From Fimenecus sp045613685 (lineage in GTDB: Bacteria > Bacillota > Clostridia > Oscillospirales > Acutalibacteraceae): 26,229 nucleotides of DNA. Positions within the stretch are counted from its first letter, which is position 1. Every line of letters starts with the position of its first letter. The notes under the pieces were generated by a model. That model saw nothing but the letters and a program-made list of their open reading frames with translations. It did not search any database and was not told the origin of the DNA. A program made the position numbers and the translations under genes. Positions 1 through 7,933 of the stretch are shown here, in pieces. Location: assembly GCA_045613685.1 (NCBI GenBank), contig JAZLBL010000007.1, positions 1 to 26,229 on the forward strand, read 5' to 3'.

Positions 1-4
1 AAAA

Positions 5-20
5 ATTTTTTATAAAAAAT
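5..20. repeat. Perfect 16-bp A/T palindrome upstream of the excisionase-like gene
   Basis: ATTTTTTA is followed directly by its reverse complement TAAAAAAT. It could be the tail of a terminator for a gene left of the window or an operator for the excisionase gene. Runs of A and T make chance palindromes fairly likely here, so the role is open. Confidence 0.3.
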
Positions 21-64
21 ATTTCATACTTTTTGCAAATAAATTTAAAAAAGGAGAATTTTGT

Positions 65-283
65 ATGTTAGTAAATAACGATTGCAATTTCGAAAATCTT
101 AAAGGTGAGCTTCTTACAGCTAAGGAGTTAAAACAGGTGATGCGTTGTGGTATCAATCGAGCATATGACTTGCTCAGGTCACCAGCATTTCCTTCAACAA
201 AAATCGGAGGCCGTTACTATGTAACAGTCTCCGCATTGAAAGAGTGGCTTGAGTTTTATGAAAACAAAGTTTTCTATCTTTAA
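65..283 (+). CDS. Excisionase-like / helix-turn-helix DNA-binding protein
   Basis: This 72-residue protein has the layout of the HTH_17/excisionase family: LLTAKELKQVM (about residues 17-27), a second helix in NRAYDLLR (31-38), a beta wing in KIGGRYYV (46-53), and a closing helix SALKEWLEF. Such proteins bind and bend attachment-site DNA and steer the partner recombinase toward excision; related ones act as small regulators. AAGGAG at 51-56 lies 8 nt before the ATG and supports this start. It converges on the integrase gene and the two stop codons share TTAA at 280-283. Pairing with an integrase favours the excisionase role, but convergent orientation is less usual than a xis-int tandem, so a repressor or simple regulator remains possible. 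Confidence 0.75.
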   Translation: MLVNNDCNFENLKGELLTAKELKQVMRCGINRAYDLLRSPAFPSTKIGGRYYVTVSALKEWLEFYENKVFYL

Positions 284-1434
284 TCAAGCAATTTAATTGT
301 GTTAATCTTGTCTTCGTCCTTGGTATGTAAATACTTATTGACAGTAACGCTTATATCAGCATGTCCAAGAAGGGCGGAGACAACAGCAATGTTTGCACCT
401 TTTTTATTTATTAAATTCGTCGCAAAGCTGTGGCGCATACTATGGGGTCCGGCTATCTTATTGATAGTGCCGAGTCCGCTCGGATTTTCGGCTTTATCCA
501 TTTCTGCAGCATAAAGAATGTCTCTGAACATCCGTGCAAAATTGCGAACTGAAATAGGTGTTCCTTTTTCAGTAGAAGATACATATTGATGACTTTCATT
601 AAGCTTATAAAGACGCTTCATTGCTGCTTTACATTTCTTTGACATTGGAATAGTCCTGATACTTGATTTAGTTTTAGGTTTGTTAATAACATCCACGTAA
701 CTTGGTTCCGTGGGTGTTTTTTTATTGTGATTTATTACATGCTGTCTTGTTTTATTGATTGATATAATATTGTTTTTAAAATCAATGTCATTCCATGTCA
801 GAGCTAAGAACTCCCCAGAGCGCATACCTGTTTCACCAAGTACTATAATAGAGTCACCAAGTCTGTATATGTAATTACCTGCGCCATCCTTTTTGGTAGC
901 AGCAGCATAGATTTTCTTTAATTCTTTTTCAGTGTAATATACAATATCATTTGATTCTTTATATGGAGCACTTGCAGGGATTTTAACTTCGGCAAATGGG
1001 TTTTCTTCAAATTTATTAAGTATTTTGAAGAAGCGTAAAGCCGCCTGTAAATATTCTTTTGATTTTTTAATTGTAGATTTGCTATAACCCTGCACAGCAA
1101 GCTCATTAAGCCATGTCTGAATAGTTGTTGAAGTTAATGAAATGACTTGCTGTTTTGTAAAATAGGGGACAATCTGATTTTTTACGATTTGCACCTTGCG
1201 GTCATAGGTAGTAACTTTTTCGGTCAGACCTTTTTGCAAATCAAGCCAGTCATACATAAGTTGAGCTACTGTAGTTTTGCCATAGTTATCAACTAACTTT
1301 CTGAACTTTTCATTATTTAGTAGTTCAGTGTAATATTGTTCAGCATCTTTGCGCTTTGCTCTTACATAAGTTTTGCCAAAAAGCTTAAAATAGTAGTTGC
1401 CATCATTTCTTTTGTGTATATGTTGATTTGACAT
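280..1434 (-). CDS. int: Tyrosine recombinase / site-specific integrase
   Basis: A 384-residue phage/ICE-type integrase that would catalyse recombination between attachment sites through a 3'-phosphotyrosine intermediate. An N-terminal AP2-like arm-binding part (about 1-50) is followed by a SAM-like core-binding domain (about 52-145) and the catalytic domain. Visible catalytic residues are R205 (GETGMRSGE), a beta-hairpin lysine near 254-256, H331 and R334 (HSMRH), H358 (LLGHAD) and the nucleophile Y368 (NKYLH), so the enzyme looks intact. I chose the ATG at 1434 because GGAGGG (complement of 1441-1446) lies 6 nt upstream; an in-frame ATG at 1452 would add six residues and has no such site. 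It resembles integrases of Gram-positive conjugative elements and temperate phages. Its neighbours, the excisionase-like gene and the repeat block, fit element mobility. Confidence 0.95.
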   Translation of the reverse strand: MSNQHIHKRNDGNYYFKLFGKTYVRAKRKDAEQYYTELLNNEKFRKLVDNYGKTTVAQLMYDWLDLQKGLTEKVTTYDRKVQIVKNQIVPYFTKQQVISLTSTTIQTWLNELAVQGYSKSTIKKSKEYLQAALRFFKILNKFEENPFAEVKIPASAPYKESNDIVYYTEKELKKIYAAATKKDGAGNYIYRLGDSIIVLGETGMRSGEFLALTWNDIDFKNNIISINKTRQHVINHNKKTPTEPSYVDVINKPKTKSSIRTIPMSKKCKAAMKRLYKLNESHQYVSSTEKGTPISVRNFARMFRDILYAAEMDKAENPSGLGTINKIAGPHSMRHSFATNLINKKGANIAVVSALLGHADISVTVNKYLHTKDEDKINTIKLLD

Positions 1435-1456
1435 AATTATCCCTCCAATCATCTTA

Positions 1457-1485
1457 AATATAACACACTATTTTTTAAAATGCAA
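1457..1485 (-). promoter_or_regulatory. Candidate sigma-A promoter of the integrase gene
   Basis: Reading the minus strand, TTGCAT (1480-1485) is followed after 17 bp by TATATT (1457-1462), and a TG one base upstream of the -10 gives an extended -10 element. It lies about 23 bp ahead of the integrase ATG. The -35 matches only three of six consensus bases. Confidence 0.5.
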
Positions 1486-1529
1486 TTATTGTTTTAAAAA
1501 GTGTAAAAAAGCCACTTTTTCGAGCAAAA

Positions 1530-1547
1530 ATGTACCCGAAATGTACC
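1530..1547. repeat. Direct repeat ATGTACC x2, candidate integrase arm-binding sites
   Basis: ATGTACC occurs at 1530-1536 and again at 1541-1547, start-to-start spacing 11 bp, so the copies face the same side of the helix. Short direct repeats just upstream of int are typical positions for arm-type binding sites of tyrosine recombinases. The assignment rests on position only. Confidence 0.4.
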
Positions 1548-1587
1548 GTTTTTGGAGCGTCAGACGACCATTTTTGAATTTTTTTGA

Positions 1588-1728
1588 TTAAAATCGGTGA
1601 AAGTTAAAAATCTCGAAACCCTTGATATATAAGGGATTTGACGATTTTAAGCCAAAACCTGAAAGTCAGTAAATATCTATAGAATAGGTTTTGGAGACCA
1701 CTGCTCACGCTAAAACGAATTACGTGAG
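1588..1728. repeat. Cluster of inverted repeats between the integrase and the chromosomal genes
   Basis: Four perfect inverted repeats occur in 140 bp: TTAAAATCG (1588-1596) with CGATTTTAA (1642-1650); nested inside it CCCTT (1619-1623) with AAGGG (1631-1635); CCAAAACCT (1652-1660) with AGGTTTTGG (1686-1694); and CTCACG (1704-1709) with CGTGAG (1723-1728). No open reading frame of note covers this stretch. Together with the ATGTACC repeats it looks like the recombinase-binding part of an attachment region, though a structured RNA is not excluded. Confidence 0.5.
1687..1706 (-). other. Candidate att core resembling the tRNA-Trp anticodon arm
   Basis: On the minus strand these 20 bases read as the end of a D-stem, the 5' half of an anticodon stem and a CTCCAAA loop carrying the tryptophan anticodon CCA. 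This matches tRNA-Trp genes as I recall them, such as that of E. coli, over nearly the whole length. Neither flank continues as tRNA, so this is a fragment and not a tRNA gene. Anticodon loops are a known class of attachment site for tyrosine recombinases. Confidence 0.4.
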
Positions 1729-1805
1729 TCTTATTCATTGTTCGAGTGGTTGCAAATACTGTTTTATGATGTCTTTATAAATGTCTTTTAATACGATAGA
1801 AACTG

Positions 1806-1835
1806 TTGCTTTTTCTTTTGTTAAAGTGATATAAT
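1806..1835 (+). promoter_or_regulatory. Candidate promoter of the metallophosphoesterase-glycosidase gene run
   Basis: TTGCTT (1806-1811), 18-bp spacer, then a perfect TATAAT (1830-1835), 40 bp before the first ATG of the run. It lies right of the presumed element boundary and would drive the whole downstream series. The -35 is weak, which suits an activated or modest promoter. Confidence 0.55.
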
Positions 1836-1875
1836 TAACCTATAAAATTTGATTTGAATTTTTGGAGATGAGACA

Positions 1876-3129
1876 ATGAAAAAACGAATTAAAGTAGTTA
1901 TTTCATTAGGATTGGTGATTGTTATGGCATTAGGATATTTATTACTTTCAATAAGACCTGAATATAGTGGAGTTAATTATAATCCCGCAGATAGTCAGAA
2001 CAAAACAGATAAAACAATTAAGTTCGATTCAAATGGCAAACTTAAAATGTTGCATGTTACTGACACTCATCTTAATCTTAATCGTAACTTTGACCCGACA
2101 ATCTGGTTGGTTGAGAGAGCGTGTGACATAGAAAAGCCTGATATAGTTATGATTACAGGCGACAATGTTGTAAATTGCGAAAATGCAGAAGATACAAAGA
2201 AAATGATTAATGCACTGATGAATATTTTTGATTCAAGAAATATTCCTGTTGCAGTTACCTTTGGAAATCACGATTCAGAGCAGGGCGCAATGTCACGAGA
2301 AGATTTGATGGCATACTACAACACGTTTTCTTGTTCAGTTTCAGTTGATGATGGTGAAGCACTTTCAGGTTGTGGCACATACAACATTCCCGTACTTTCA
2401 TCCGATGGCGAAAAGGTAAAATTCAATCTTTGGGTGTTCGATTCAGGTGATTATGACGAAGAGGGAAGATACAGCTGTGTTAAACCCGACCAGATTGAAT
2501 GGTATAAGCAGGTGTCCGATAAACTCAAGGTTGAGAATAATGGCGAAGTAGTAAATTCTCTAGTTTTTCAACATATAATCGTTGGTGAAATTTATGATGT
2601 TCTCAAAAAGTCGGATTCGTGGAAACCTTATGCATTCAAACACTTATATAATAAAGAAGAATACTATATGTTTGACCCTGACCGTGTGAATTACGGTACA
2701 ATAAGAGAATACCCTTGTCCAGGATATGAAAACTATGGACAGTTTGAAGCAATGGTTGAAAAAGGCGATGTGCTCGCTATGTTCACAGGTCACGACCACA
2801 CAAATGCCTTTGCAGTTGAGCATAAAGGGATAGATATTGTCAATTCTTTAAGCACCCGTTACATAGGGCTTGCTCACTCGACACAATGCGGTTATCGTGT
2901 AATTGAAATTGACGAAAATGATACTTCAACTTACGAAACACGAGTAGCTCGCATATATGATATGTTCGATTCCCAAGTTGTAAAAGAAGAAAAGCAAAAT
3001 GGCGATAAGTTCACATATACAATGGCTCGTGAATTTGCGGTTAAAGGAAAAATTCAGAAAACTGCAAGTAAAATTTATCGCAAAATTGCAGAAACATTTA
3101 CAGATAGACAAGTAACTTATCCTGATTGA
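1876..3129 (+). CDS. Membrane-anchored calcineurin-like metallophosphoesterase
   Basis: A 417-residue protein with a lysine-rich start and a hydrophobic segment (about residues 7-25), predicted to be an uncleaved anchor or signal peptide placing the enzyme outside the membrane. The two-metal phosphoesterase motifs appear in order: DTH (63-65), GDN (95-97), GNHD (130-133), QH (232-233) and GHDH (305-308), so the active site looks complete. Family members cleave phosphomonoesters or diesters; the arrangement recalls extracytoplasmic purple-acid-phosphatase-like or nucleotide/phospholipid-cleaving enzymes, and substrate cannot be read from sequence. GGAG at 1864-1867 supports the ATG. It opens a long rightward gene run and ends 16 bp before the GH36 gene, so it is probably cotranscribed with the glycosidases; the functional link is unclear. 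Confidence 0.88.
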   Translation: MKKRIKVVISLGLVIVMALGYLLLSIRPEYSGVNYNPADSQNKTDKTIKFDSNGKLKMLHVTDTHLNLNRNFDPTIWLVERACDIEKPDIVMITGDNVVNCENAEDTKKMINALMNIFDSRNIPVAVTFGNHDSEQGAMSREDLMAYYNTFSCSVSVDDGEALSGCGTYNIPVLSSDGEKVKFNLWVFDSGDYDEEGRYSCVKPDQIEWYKQVSDKLKVENNGEVVNSLVFQHIIVGEIYDVLKKSDSWKPYAFKHLYNKEEYYMFDPDRVNYGTIREYPCPGYENYGQFEAMVEKGDVLAMFTGHDHTNAFAVEHKGIDIVNSLSTRYIGLAHSTQCGYRVIEIDENDTSTYETRVARIYDMFDSQVVKEEKQNGDKFTYTMAREFAVKGKIQKTASKIYRKIAETFTDRQVTYPD

Positions 3130-3145
3130 AAATAGAGGTAGCAAT

Positions 3146-4987
3146 ATGAAATTCAGTGTACAATTTAAGGTTCGTGGTGACGATTTTGGTGGTCACTTTA
3201 TAAATGGCATTTCAATGGCCGATAGCGAAAGCGTGTGGAAATGCAAACTTATTTCTAGTGACGATGAGAAAAATGTGTATGAGTCAGAAGATGGATATAA
3301 AATCATAGCATATCACATCAAAAAAGGCGATGTGTATGAGTGTTACACAGTTTTTGAGAATAACACAGATAAATCTGTAATTCTTGATATGATTTCATCG
3401 TTTGCTATTACAGATATTGATGCTGATACTTTGCACAGAGCAACATCTTTCTGGAGTGCAGAAGGTAAAATGCTCAGTCAGAAACTCACAGAACTCAATA
3501 TGGAACGTTCTTGGAGTGGTCATGGCATAAGAATTGAGAAATTCGGTCAAACAGGTTCAATGCCTGTCCGCAAATGGTTCCCATTTGTAGCAGTTGAAAA
3601 TAGTAAGACAAGTGAGTTTATTGGTGTTCAGCTTTATATTCCATCAAGTTGGCAAATAGAACTTTTCCGTCATAAAGAGCCATTGACATTGTTAGGTGGT
3701 ATTGCCGATTTTGATTATGGTCATTGGTATAAGGAAATTCAGCCAAATGAAAGTTTCACAACTCCAAAAGCAGTTGTTGCAGTTGGCGATTCGCTCAATA
3801 AAGTTTGTGATATGCTCGTACGTGCACAGAATCCGAATATTTCACCTGTTGATGAAGACTTACCTGTTATATTCAATGAATACTGCACATCTTGGGGTAA
3901 TCCAACAATAGAAAATCTTCGTAAAACCGCAGAGAAATTACAGGGTAGCGGAGTTAAATATCTTGTAATGGATAGTGGATGGTATAAGGAAGAAGATAAA
4001 AACTGGTGGGATACCATCGGTGACTGGAATGTTAGCAAAAAACTTTTTCCAAATGGACTTAAAGAAGTCAACGATATGATTAAATCCTATGGTCTTATTC
4101 CGGGCATATGGTTTGAAATGGAAAATGTTGCACCATTGTCACAGATTTATGGTGAAACAGACCATTTGCTTTCTCGTATGGGTGCACCACTTAATGTGGC
4201 AGGGCACAGATTCCTTGATTTGCGTGACCAGTGGTGTGTGGATTATCTTGACGAAAAAGTTATTAAACTTCTTCGTGACAGTGGTTATGGATATTTAAAG
4301 GTTGATTATAACGAGAATATCGGTATCGGTTGTGATGGCGCAGAAAGTCTTGGCGAAGGTCTTCGTCAGTATGTACTTGCAAGTCAGAATTACTTTAAGC
4401 GCATAAAAGAACAGTTGCCTGATTTAGTAATCGAAAATTGTGCAAGTGGTGGACACAGATTAGAGCCATCAACAATGGAACTTTGTTCACAGGCAAGTTT
4501 CTCTGATGCACACGAATGTACAAGCATTCCGATTATCGCAGCAAATGTGCAACGAATGATTAAACCAAGTCAAAGTCAGATTTGGGCTGTGCTTCGTGCA
4601 AAAGATGATGTTTACAGAACTTATTATAGTCTTATTTCGGGCTTTTTAGGTCGTCTTTGTATCAGCGGCGAAATCTTTGATTTGCCACAAGAAAACTGGC
4701 AAGTTGCTCTTGATTCAATTAAATTCTACGATGAAATTAAACACATTATCAAAGATGGTTTCACAAGCATTATTGATTGTAATGTGGAAGATTACAACGA
4801 CCCTGATGGTTATCAAATTGTACTTCGTGAGCTCGACAATGAAGCATTGCTTATTGTTCATACATTCAAAAATGGTGCAAATCCACCTTGTGCAAATATA
4901 TTTAAAGATTGGAATATCAAAAAAGAGTTTGGTAGTGCTCTCGATAACGATTTCAGAGCAAAAGCGTTTTTGCTTGAGAGAAAATAA
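3146..4987 (+). CDS. Alpha-galactosidase, glycoside hydrolase family 36
   Basis: This 613-residue protein has the GH36/clan GH-D plan: an N-terminal beta-sandwich (about 1-230), then a TIM barrel beginning near VIFNEYCTSW, with VMDSGWY (274-280) and GDWNVSKKLFPNGL as substrate-pocket motifs. The likely nucleophile is D387 in KVDYNE and the likely acid/base D454 in SDAHE; ENCASGG (430-436) is another family hallmark. It would release terminal alpha-galactose (possibly alpha-N-acetylgalactosamine) from oligosaccharides such as raffinose or melibiose. No signal peptide is seen, so it acts in the cytoplasm on imported sugars. Length is at the short end for bacterial GH36. It is followed after 26 bp by a GH31 gene, which suggests sequential trimming of mixed alpha-linked chains. 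Confidence 0.9.
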   Translation: MKFSVQFKVRGDDFGGHFINGISMADSESVWKCKLISSDDEKNVYESEDGYKIIAYHIKKGDVYECYTVFENNTDKSVILDMISSFAITDIDADTLHRATSFWSAEGKMLSQKLTELNMERSWSGHGIRIEKFGQTGSMPVRKWFPFVAVENSKTSEFIGVQLYIPSSWQIELFRHKEPLTLLGGIADFDYGHWYKEIQPNESFTTPKAVVAVGDSLNKVCDMLVRAQNPNISPVDEDLPVIFNEYCTSWGNPTIENLRKTAEKLQGSGVKYLVMDSGWYKEEDKNWWDTIGDWNVSKKLFPNGLKEVNDMIKSYGLIPGIWFEMENVAPLSQIYGETDHLLSRMGAPLNVAGHRFLDLRDQWCVDYLDEKVIKLLRDSGYGYLKVDYNENIGIGCDGAESLGEGLRQYVLASQNYFKRIKEQLPDLVIENCASGGHRLEPSTMELCSQASFSDAHECTSIPIIAANVQRMIKPSQSQIWAVLRAKDDVYRTYYSLISGFLGRLCISGEIFDLPQENWQVALDSIKFYDEIKHIIKDGFTSIIDCNVEDYNDPDGYQIVLRELDNEALLIVHTFKNGANPPCANIFKDWNIKKEFGSALDNDFRAKAFLLERK

Positions 4988-5013
4988 AAAACACAACAAA
5001 TCGGAGTTATATT

Positions 5014-6966
5014 ATGAATAATCTTACAATTAAAAACAATGAACTTCTTTTAATGCGATATACTGAACTTGTTCGTATCACCCCTTGTGGCAATAATGCT
5101 ATTCGCTTTCAGTCTTTCCCTGATTGTCAGATAATTGACGAAAATTATACTCTTATGCCACAAAAAGCAGATGCAAAAATTGAAGAATTTGACAATTTTG
5201 TAACTCTTACATGTGGCACTTTAAAAGTTAAACTTGAACCAAATGGTAAACTTACGTTTTATGCGAATGACAAGAAAATAATTGAGGAAAAGCCTGAAAT
5301 GACATTTAACAGCAATTTCCGTCATTTCGATAATAAAGGTAGTGGGCTCTGGACCGCTCGTGTTATGTTTGAGCCAAACGAGAATGAGCATTTCTTTGGC
5401 CTAGGTCATAGTTGGGATAATGAATTTGACCTTAAAGGAACATCAACAGACATTCGTAATGTGAATGCAAAATGCACAATTCCTTATGTATATTCATCAT
5501 TGGGTTATGGTTTTCTCTGGAATAATCCTTCAACAGGTCTTTGTGAACTTTCAAATAACCGTACCCGTTGGAGTTGTGACTGTTGCAAGTTTATGGACTT
5601 TGTTGTTATGGCGGGTACTCCAAAAGAATGTTGCACAACTCTTGCAGACTTAACAGGATTCACACCCAAAATGCCTGAATGGGCAACAGGATTTTGGCAG
5701 AGCCGACTCCGATATGAAACACAGGAAGAACTTCTTGAGGTTGCACGAAAATATAACAAATTGGGAATTCCTGTTTCTGCAATTATTGCTGACTATTTTC
5801 ATTGGACAGAACAGGGTGACTATAAGTTTGACCCTAAATACTGGCCTGATGTGAAAGCTATGTCTAATGAACTTCATAGTATGAATATGAAACTCATAGT
5901 TTCAATGTGGCCAACAATAAATGGTGGTAGTGAAAACTATCGTTATATGAGAAATAATAATATGCTTATGCGAACAGCTCGTGGTCCTGACAGAGTGTTC
6001 GATTTTTATGGCTGGCAGGGTGAAATTGACGTTACGAATCCTGCTACAAGAGAATATGTTTGGAGTAAATTAAAAGAAAACTATATTGATAATGGTGTTG
6101 ATGCTCTTTGGTTTGATGAGGCAGAGCCTGAAATTCACCCTGAACATTTTGATAATCTTATATGGCATAAAGGCCGTGCCGATATGGTGGCACTTTTATA
6201 TCCATATTACTACTCAAAAATGGCTTATGACGGATTTAAGTCTATGGGCAGAGATGATATTATAACTCTCACTCGTTGTGCGTATTTAGGTAGCCAGAAA
6301 TTCGCATCTCTTGTGTGGTCGGGTGATATTGAATCAACATTTGAATCTCTTGCACATCAAGTCAAGGCAGGGCTTAATATGTCTATGTGCGGTATCCCTT
6401 GGTGGAATACTGATATTGGTGGTTTTTATGGTGCTGACATCACAAGTGATTATTTCAAAGAGCTTATTGTCCGTTGGTTCCAATTTGGTTTGTTTAGCCC
6501 TGTTATGCGACTTCATGGCTCACGAAATCGTCATTTTGAGCCAACTCCAGGACTCAAAGAGCCAAGTGGTGACCCTAATGAAATTTGGAGTTTCGGAGAA
6601 GAAAATTTCGAGATTCTCAAAAATCTCATTTTTATCCGTGAAAAATTAAGACCATACATTCAAAAACAAATGGATATTGCAAGTGAAAAGGGTTATCCTG
6701 TAATGCGCCCAATGTTTTTTGAATATCCTGATGACGAAACTTGCTACACACTTGACAGTCAATATATGTTTGGTGATGATATTATCTTCGCACCTATTGT
6801 AGAGCAAGGTCAAACTATAAAAACTGTGTATATCCCCGACGGCGAATGGGTGCTTACAAAGGATAAGAAAGTCTATACAAAAGGTACATATGAAATCGCA
6901 GCAAATATTGACGAATTCATTGCATTTGTTAAATCGGATTCAGATGTTATCAGTTGTTTTGAGTGA
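5014..6966 (+). CDS. Alpha-glucosidase/alpha-xylosidase, glycoside hydrolase family 31
   Basis: A 650-residue GH31 enzyme with an N-terminal beta-sandwich including FFGLGH (127-132), a catalytic barrel from about 222, and C-terminal beta domains. The nucleophile is D368 in LWFDEAEPE and the acid/base D438 in WSGD; D260 in IIADYFHW and the RWFQFGLFSPVMRLHG stretch (487-502) are also typical. GH31 covers alpha-glucosidases, alpha-xylosidases and transglycosylases; the DYFHW form and acid-rich loop after the nucleophile are often seen in alpha-xylosidase-like members, but I would not fix the specificity. There is no signal peptide, so it is cytosolic. GGAG at 5002-5005 supports the start. It is clearly paired with the upstream GH36 gene. 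Confidence 0.9.
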   Translation: MNNLTIKNNELLLMRYTELVRITPCGNNAIRFQSFPDCQIIDENYTLMPQKADAKIEEFDNFVTLTCGTLKVKLEPNGKLTFYANDKKIIEEKPEMTFNSNFRHFDNKGSGLWTARVMFEPNENEHFFGLGHSWDNEFDLKGTSTDIRNVNAKCTIPYVYSSLGYGFLWNNPSTGLCELSNNRTRWSCDCCKFMDFVVMAGTPKECCTTLADLTGFTPKMPEWATGFWQSRLRYETQEELLEVARKYNKLGIPVSAIIADYFHWTEQGDYKFDPKYWPDVKAMSNELHSMNMKLIVSMWPTINGGSENYRYMRNNNMLMRTARGPDRVFDFYGWQGEIDVTNPATREYVWSKLKENYIDNGVDALWFDEAEPEIHPEHFDNLIWHKGRADMVALLYPYYYSKMAYDGFKSMGRDDIITLTRCAYLGSQKFASLVWSGDIESTFESLAHQVKAGLNMSMCGIPWWNTDIGGFYGADITSDYFKELIVRWFQFGLFSPVMRLHGSRNRHFEPTPGLKEPSGDPNEIWSFGEENFEILKNLIFIREKLRPYIQKQMDIASEKGYPVMRPMFFEYPDDETCYTLDSQYMFGDDIIFAPIVEQGQTIKTVYIPDGEWVLTKDKKVYTKGTYEIAANIDEFIAFVKSDSDVISCFE

Positions 6967-6982
6967 AATACAGAAATTGTGA

Positions 6983-6991
6983 TGTTATAAT
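6983..6991 (+). promoter_or_regulatory. Candidate internal extended -10 promoter before the aldo/keto reductase gene
   Basis: TG-N-TATAAT, a perfect extended -10 element, lies in the 43-bp gap between the GH31 and aldo/keto reductase genes. No good -35 is seen at 16-18 bp. It may allow the oxidoreductases and following genes to be expressed apart from the glycosidases. Confidence 0.35.
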
Positions 6992-7009
6992 ACAAAAGAG
7001 GAAATAATT

Positions 7010-7921
7010 ATGTATAAAATAGATTTTGGTAAAAGTGGATTACAAGTGCCAACTATCGCAGTTGGATGTATGAGAATTAGCGATATGAAAGAAAGTGAAG
7101 TGTCAGCATTTGTTGATACTGCACTCAAAAATGGTGCAAATTTCTTTGACCATGCCGATATTTATGGTGGTGGCAAAAGCGAAGAAGTTTTCGGTAAAGC
7201 AATTAAATCATTAAATAGAGAAGATTTGATAATTCAAACAAAATGTGGTATCCGTAAAGGTCAGTTTGACTTTTCTTATGACCATATTGTGAATTCTGTT
7301 GACGGCAGTCTTAAAAGACTCGGCACAGAATATATTGACGTCTTGCTTCTTCACAGACCTGATGCATTAATGGAGCCTGAAGAAGTTGCAAAAGCATTTG
7401 ATTACCTTAAAAATTCAGGCAAAGTTCGTCATTTTGGTGTGTCAAATCAAAATCCTTATCAAATGGAACTTTTGCAGAATGCTATGGATATGCCAATCTG
7501 TGCAAACCAGTTGCAATTTTCTATTATGCATGCACCAATGATTCAGTCGGGCATAAATGTGAATATGTATAACGAGTCAGGTGTTAACCGTGACGGAAGT
7601 GTGCTTGACTATTGCCGACTTAATAAAATCACAATTCAACCTTGGTCACCAATGCAATATGGCTTTTTTGAAGGCTGTTTTGTTGATAATCCCAAATTCC
7701 CTGAACTTAATAAAGTTCTTGAAGATATTGCTAATAAATATGGCGTATCAAAAACAACAATAGCTTTCGCGTGGATTCTTCGTCACCCTGCAAGAATGCA
7801 ACCTGTAACAGGCACAACAAATCTTATTAGGCTTGCAGATTGCTTAAAGGCAAGCGACATTCAAATCACTCGTGAAGAATGGTATGAAATCTATCGTGCC
7901 GCAGGAAATAAACTTCCATAA
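7010..7921 (+). CDS. Aldo/keto reductase (YdhF-like)
   Basis: A 303-residue NAD(P)H-dependent oxidoreductase with the aldo/keto reductase barrel. The catalytic tetrad is visible as D47 and Y52 (FDHADIYG), K78 (QTK) and H115 (LLLHRPD). LGTEYIDVLLLHRP and the late TGTTN cofactor-loop sequence (about residues 265-270) are usual for the family, and the sequence resembles the E. coli YdhF group. Such enzymes reduce sugar-derived or other aldehydes and ketones; substrate is unknown here. It follows the two alpha-glycosidases and precedes a Gfo/Idh/MocA oxidoreductase by 12 bp, a pairing often seen in sugar or cyclitol gene clusters, so a role in processing the released sugar is a reasonable inference. 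Confidence 0.9.
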   Translation: MYKIDFGKSGLQVPTIAVGCMRISDMKESEVSAFVDTALKNGANFFDHADIYGGGKSEEVFGKAIKSLNREDLIIQTKCGIRKGQFDFSYDHIVNSVDGSLKRLGTEYIDVLLLHRPDALMEPEEVAKAFDYLKNSGKVRHFGVSNQNPYQMELLQNAMDMPICANQLQFSIMHAPMIQSGINVNMYNESGVNRDGSVLDYCRLNKITIQPWSPMQYGFFEGCFVDNPKFPELNKVLEDIANKYGVSKTTIAFAWILRHPARMQPVTGTTNLIRLADCLKASDIQITREEWYEIYRAAGNKLP

Positions 7922-7933
7922 AGGAGTATTATT

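Larger units (their letters stand above)
1..1706. mobile_element. End of an integrative element (partial, continues left of the window)
   Basis: An excisionase-like gene and a tyrosine recombinase sit together beside a block of direct and inverted repeats, followed by ordinary metabolic genes from 1876. That is the usual layout of the integrase end of an integrative or conjugative element or prophage. I place the right limit near the tRNA-Trp-like 20-mer at 1687-1706, but no second att copy is visible because the other end lies outside the window. The boundary is inference. Confidence 0.5.

Noticed and set aside
1687..1760. Possible tRNA-Trp gene on the minus strand
   Set aside because: Only the anticodon-arm portion matches; no acceptor stem, D-loop or T-arm is present on either side.
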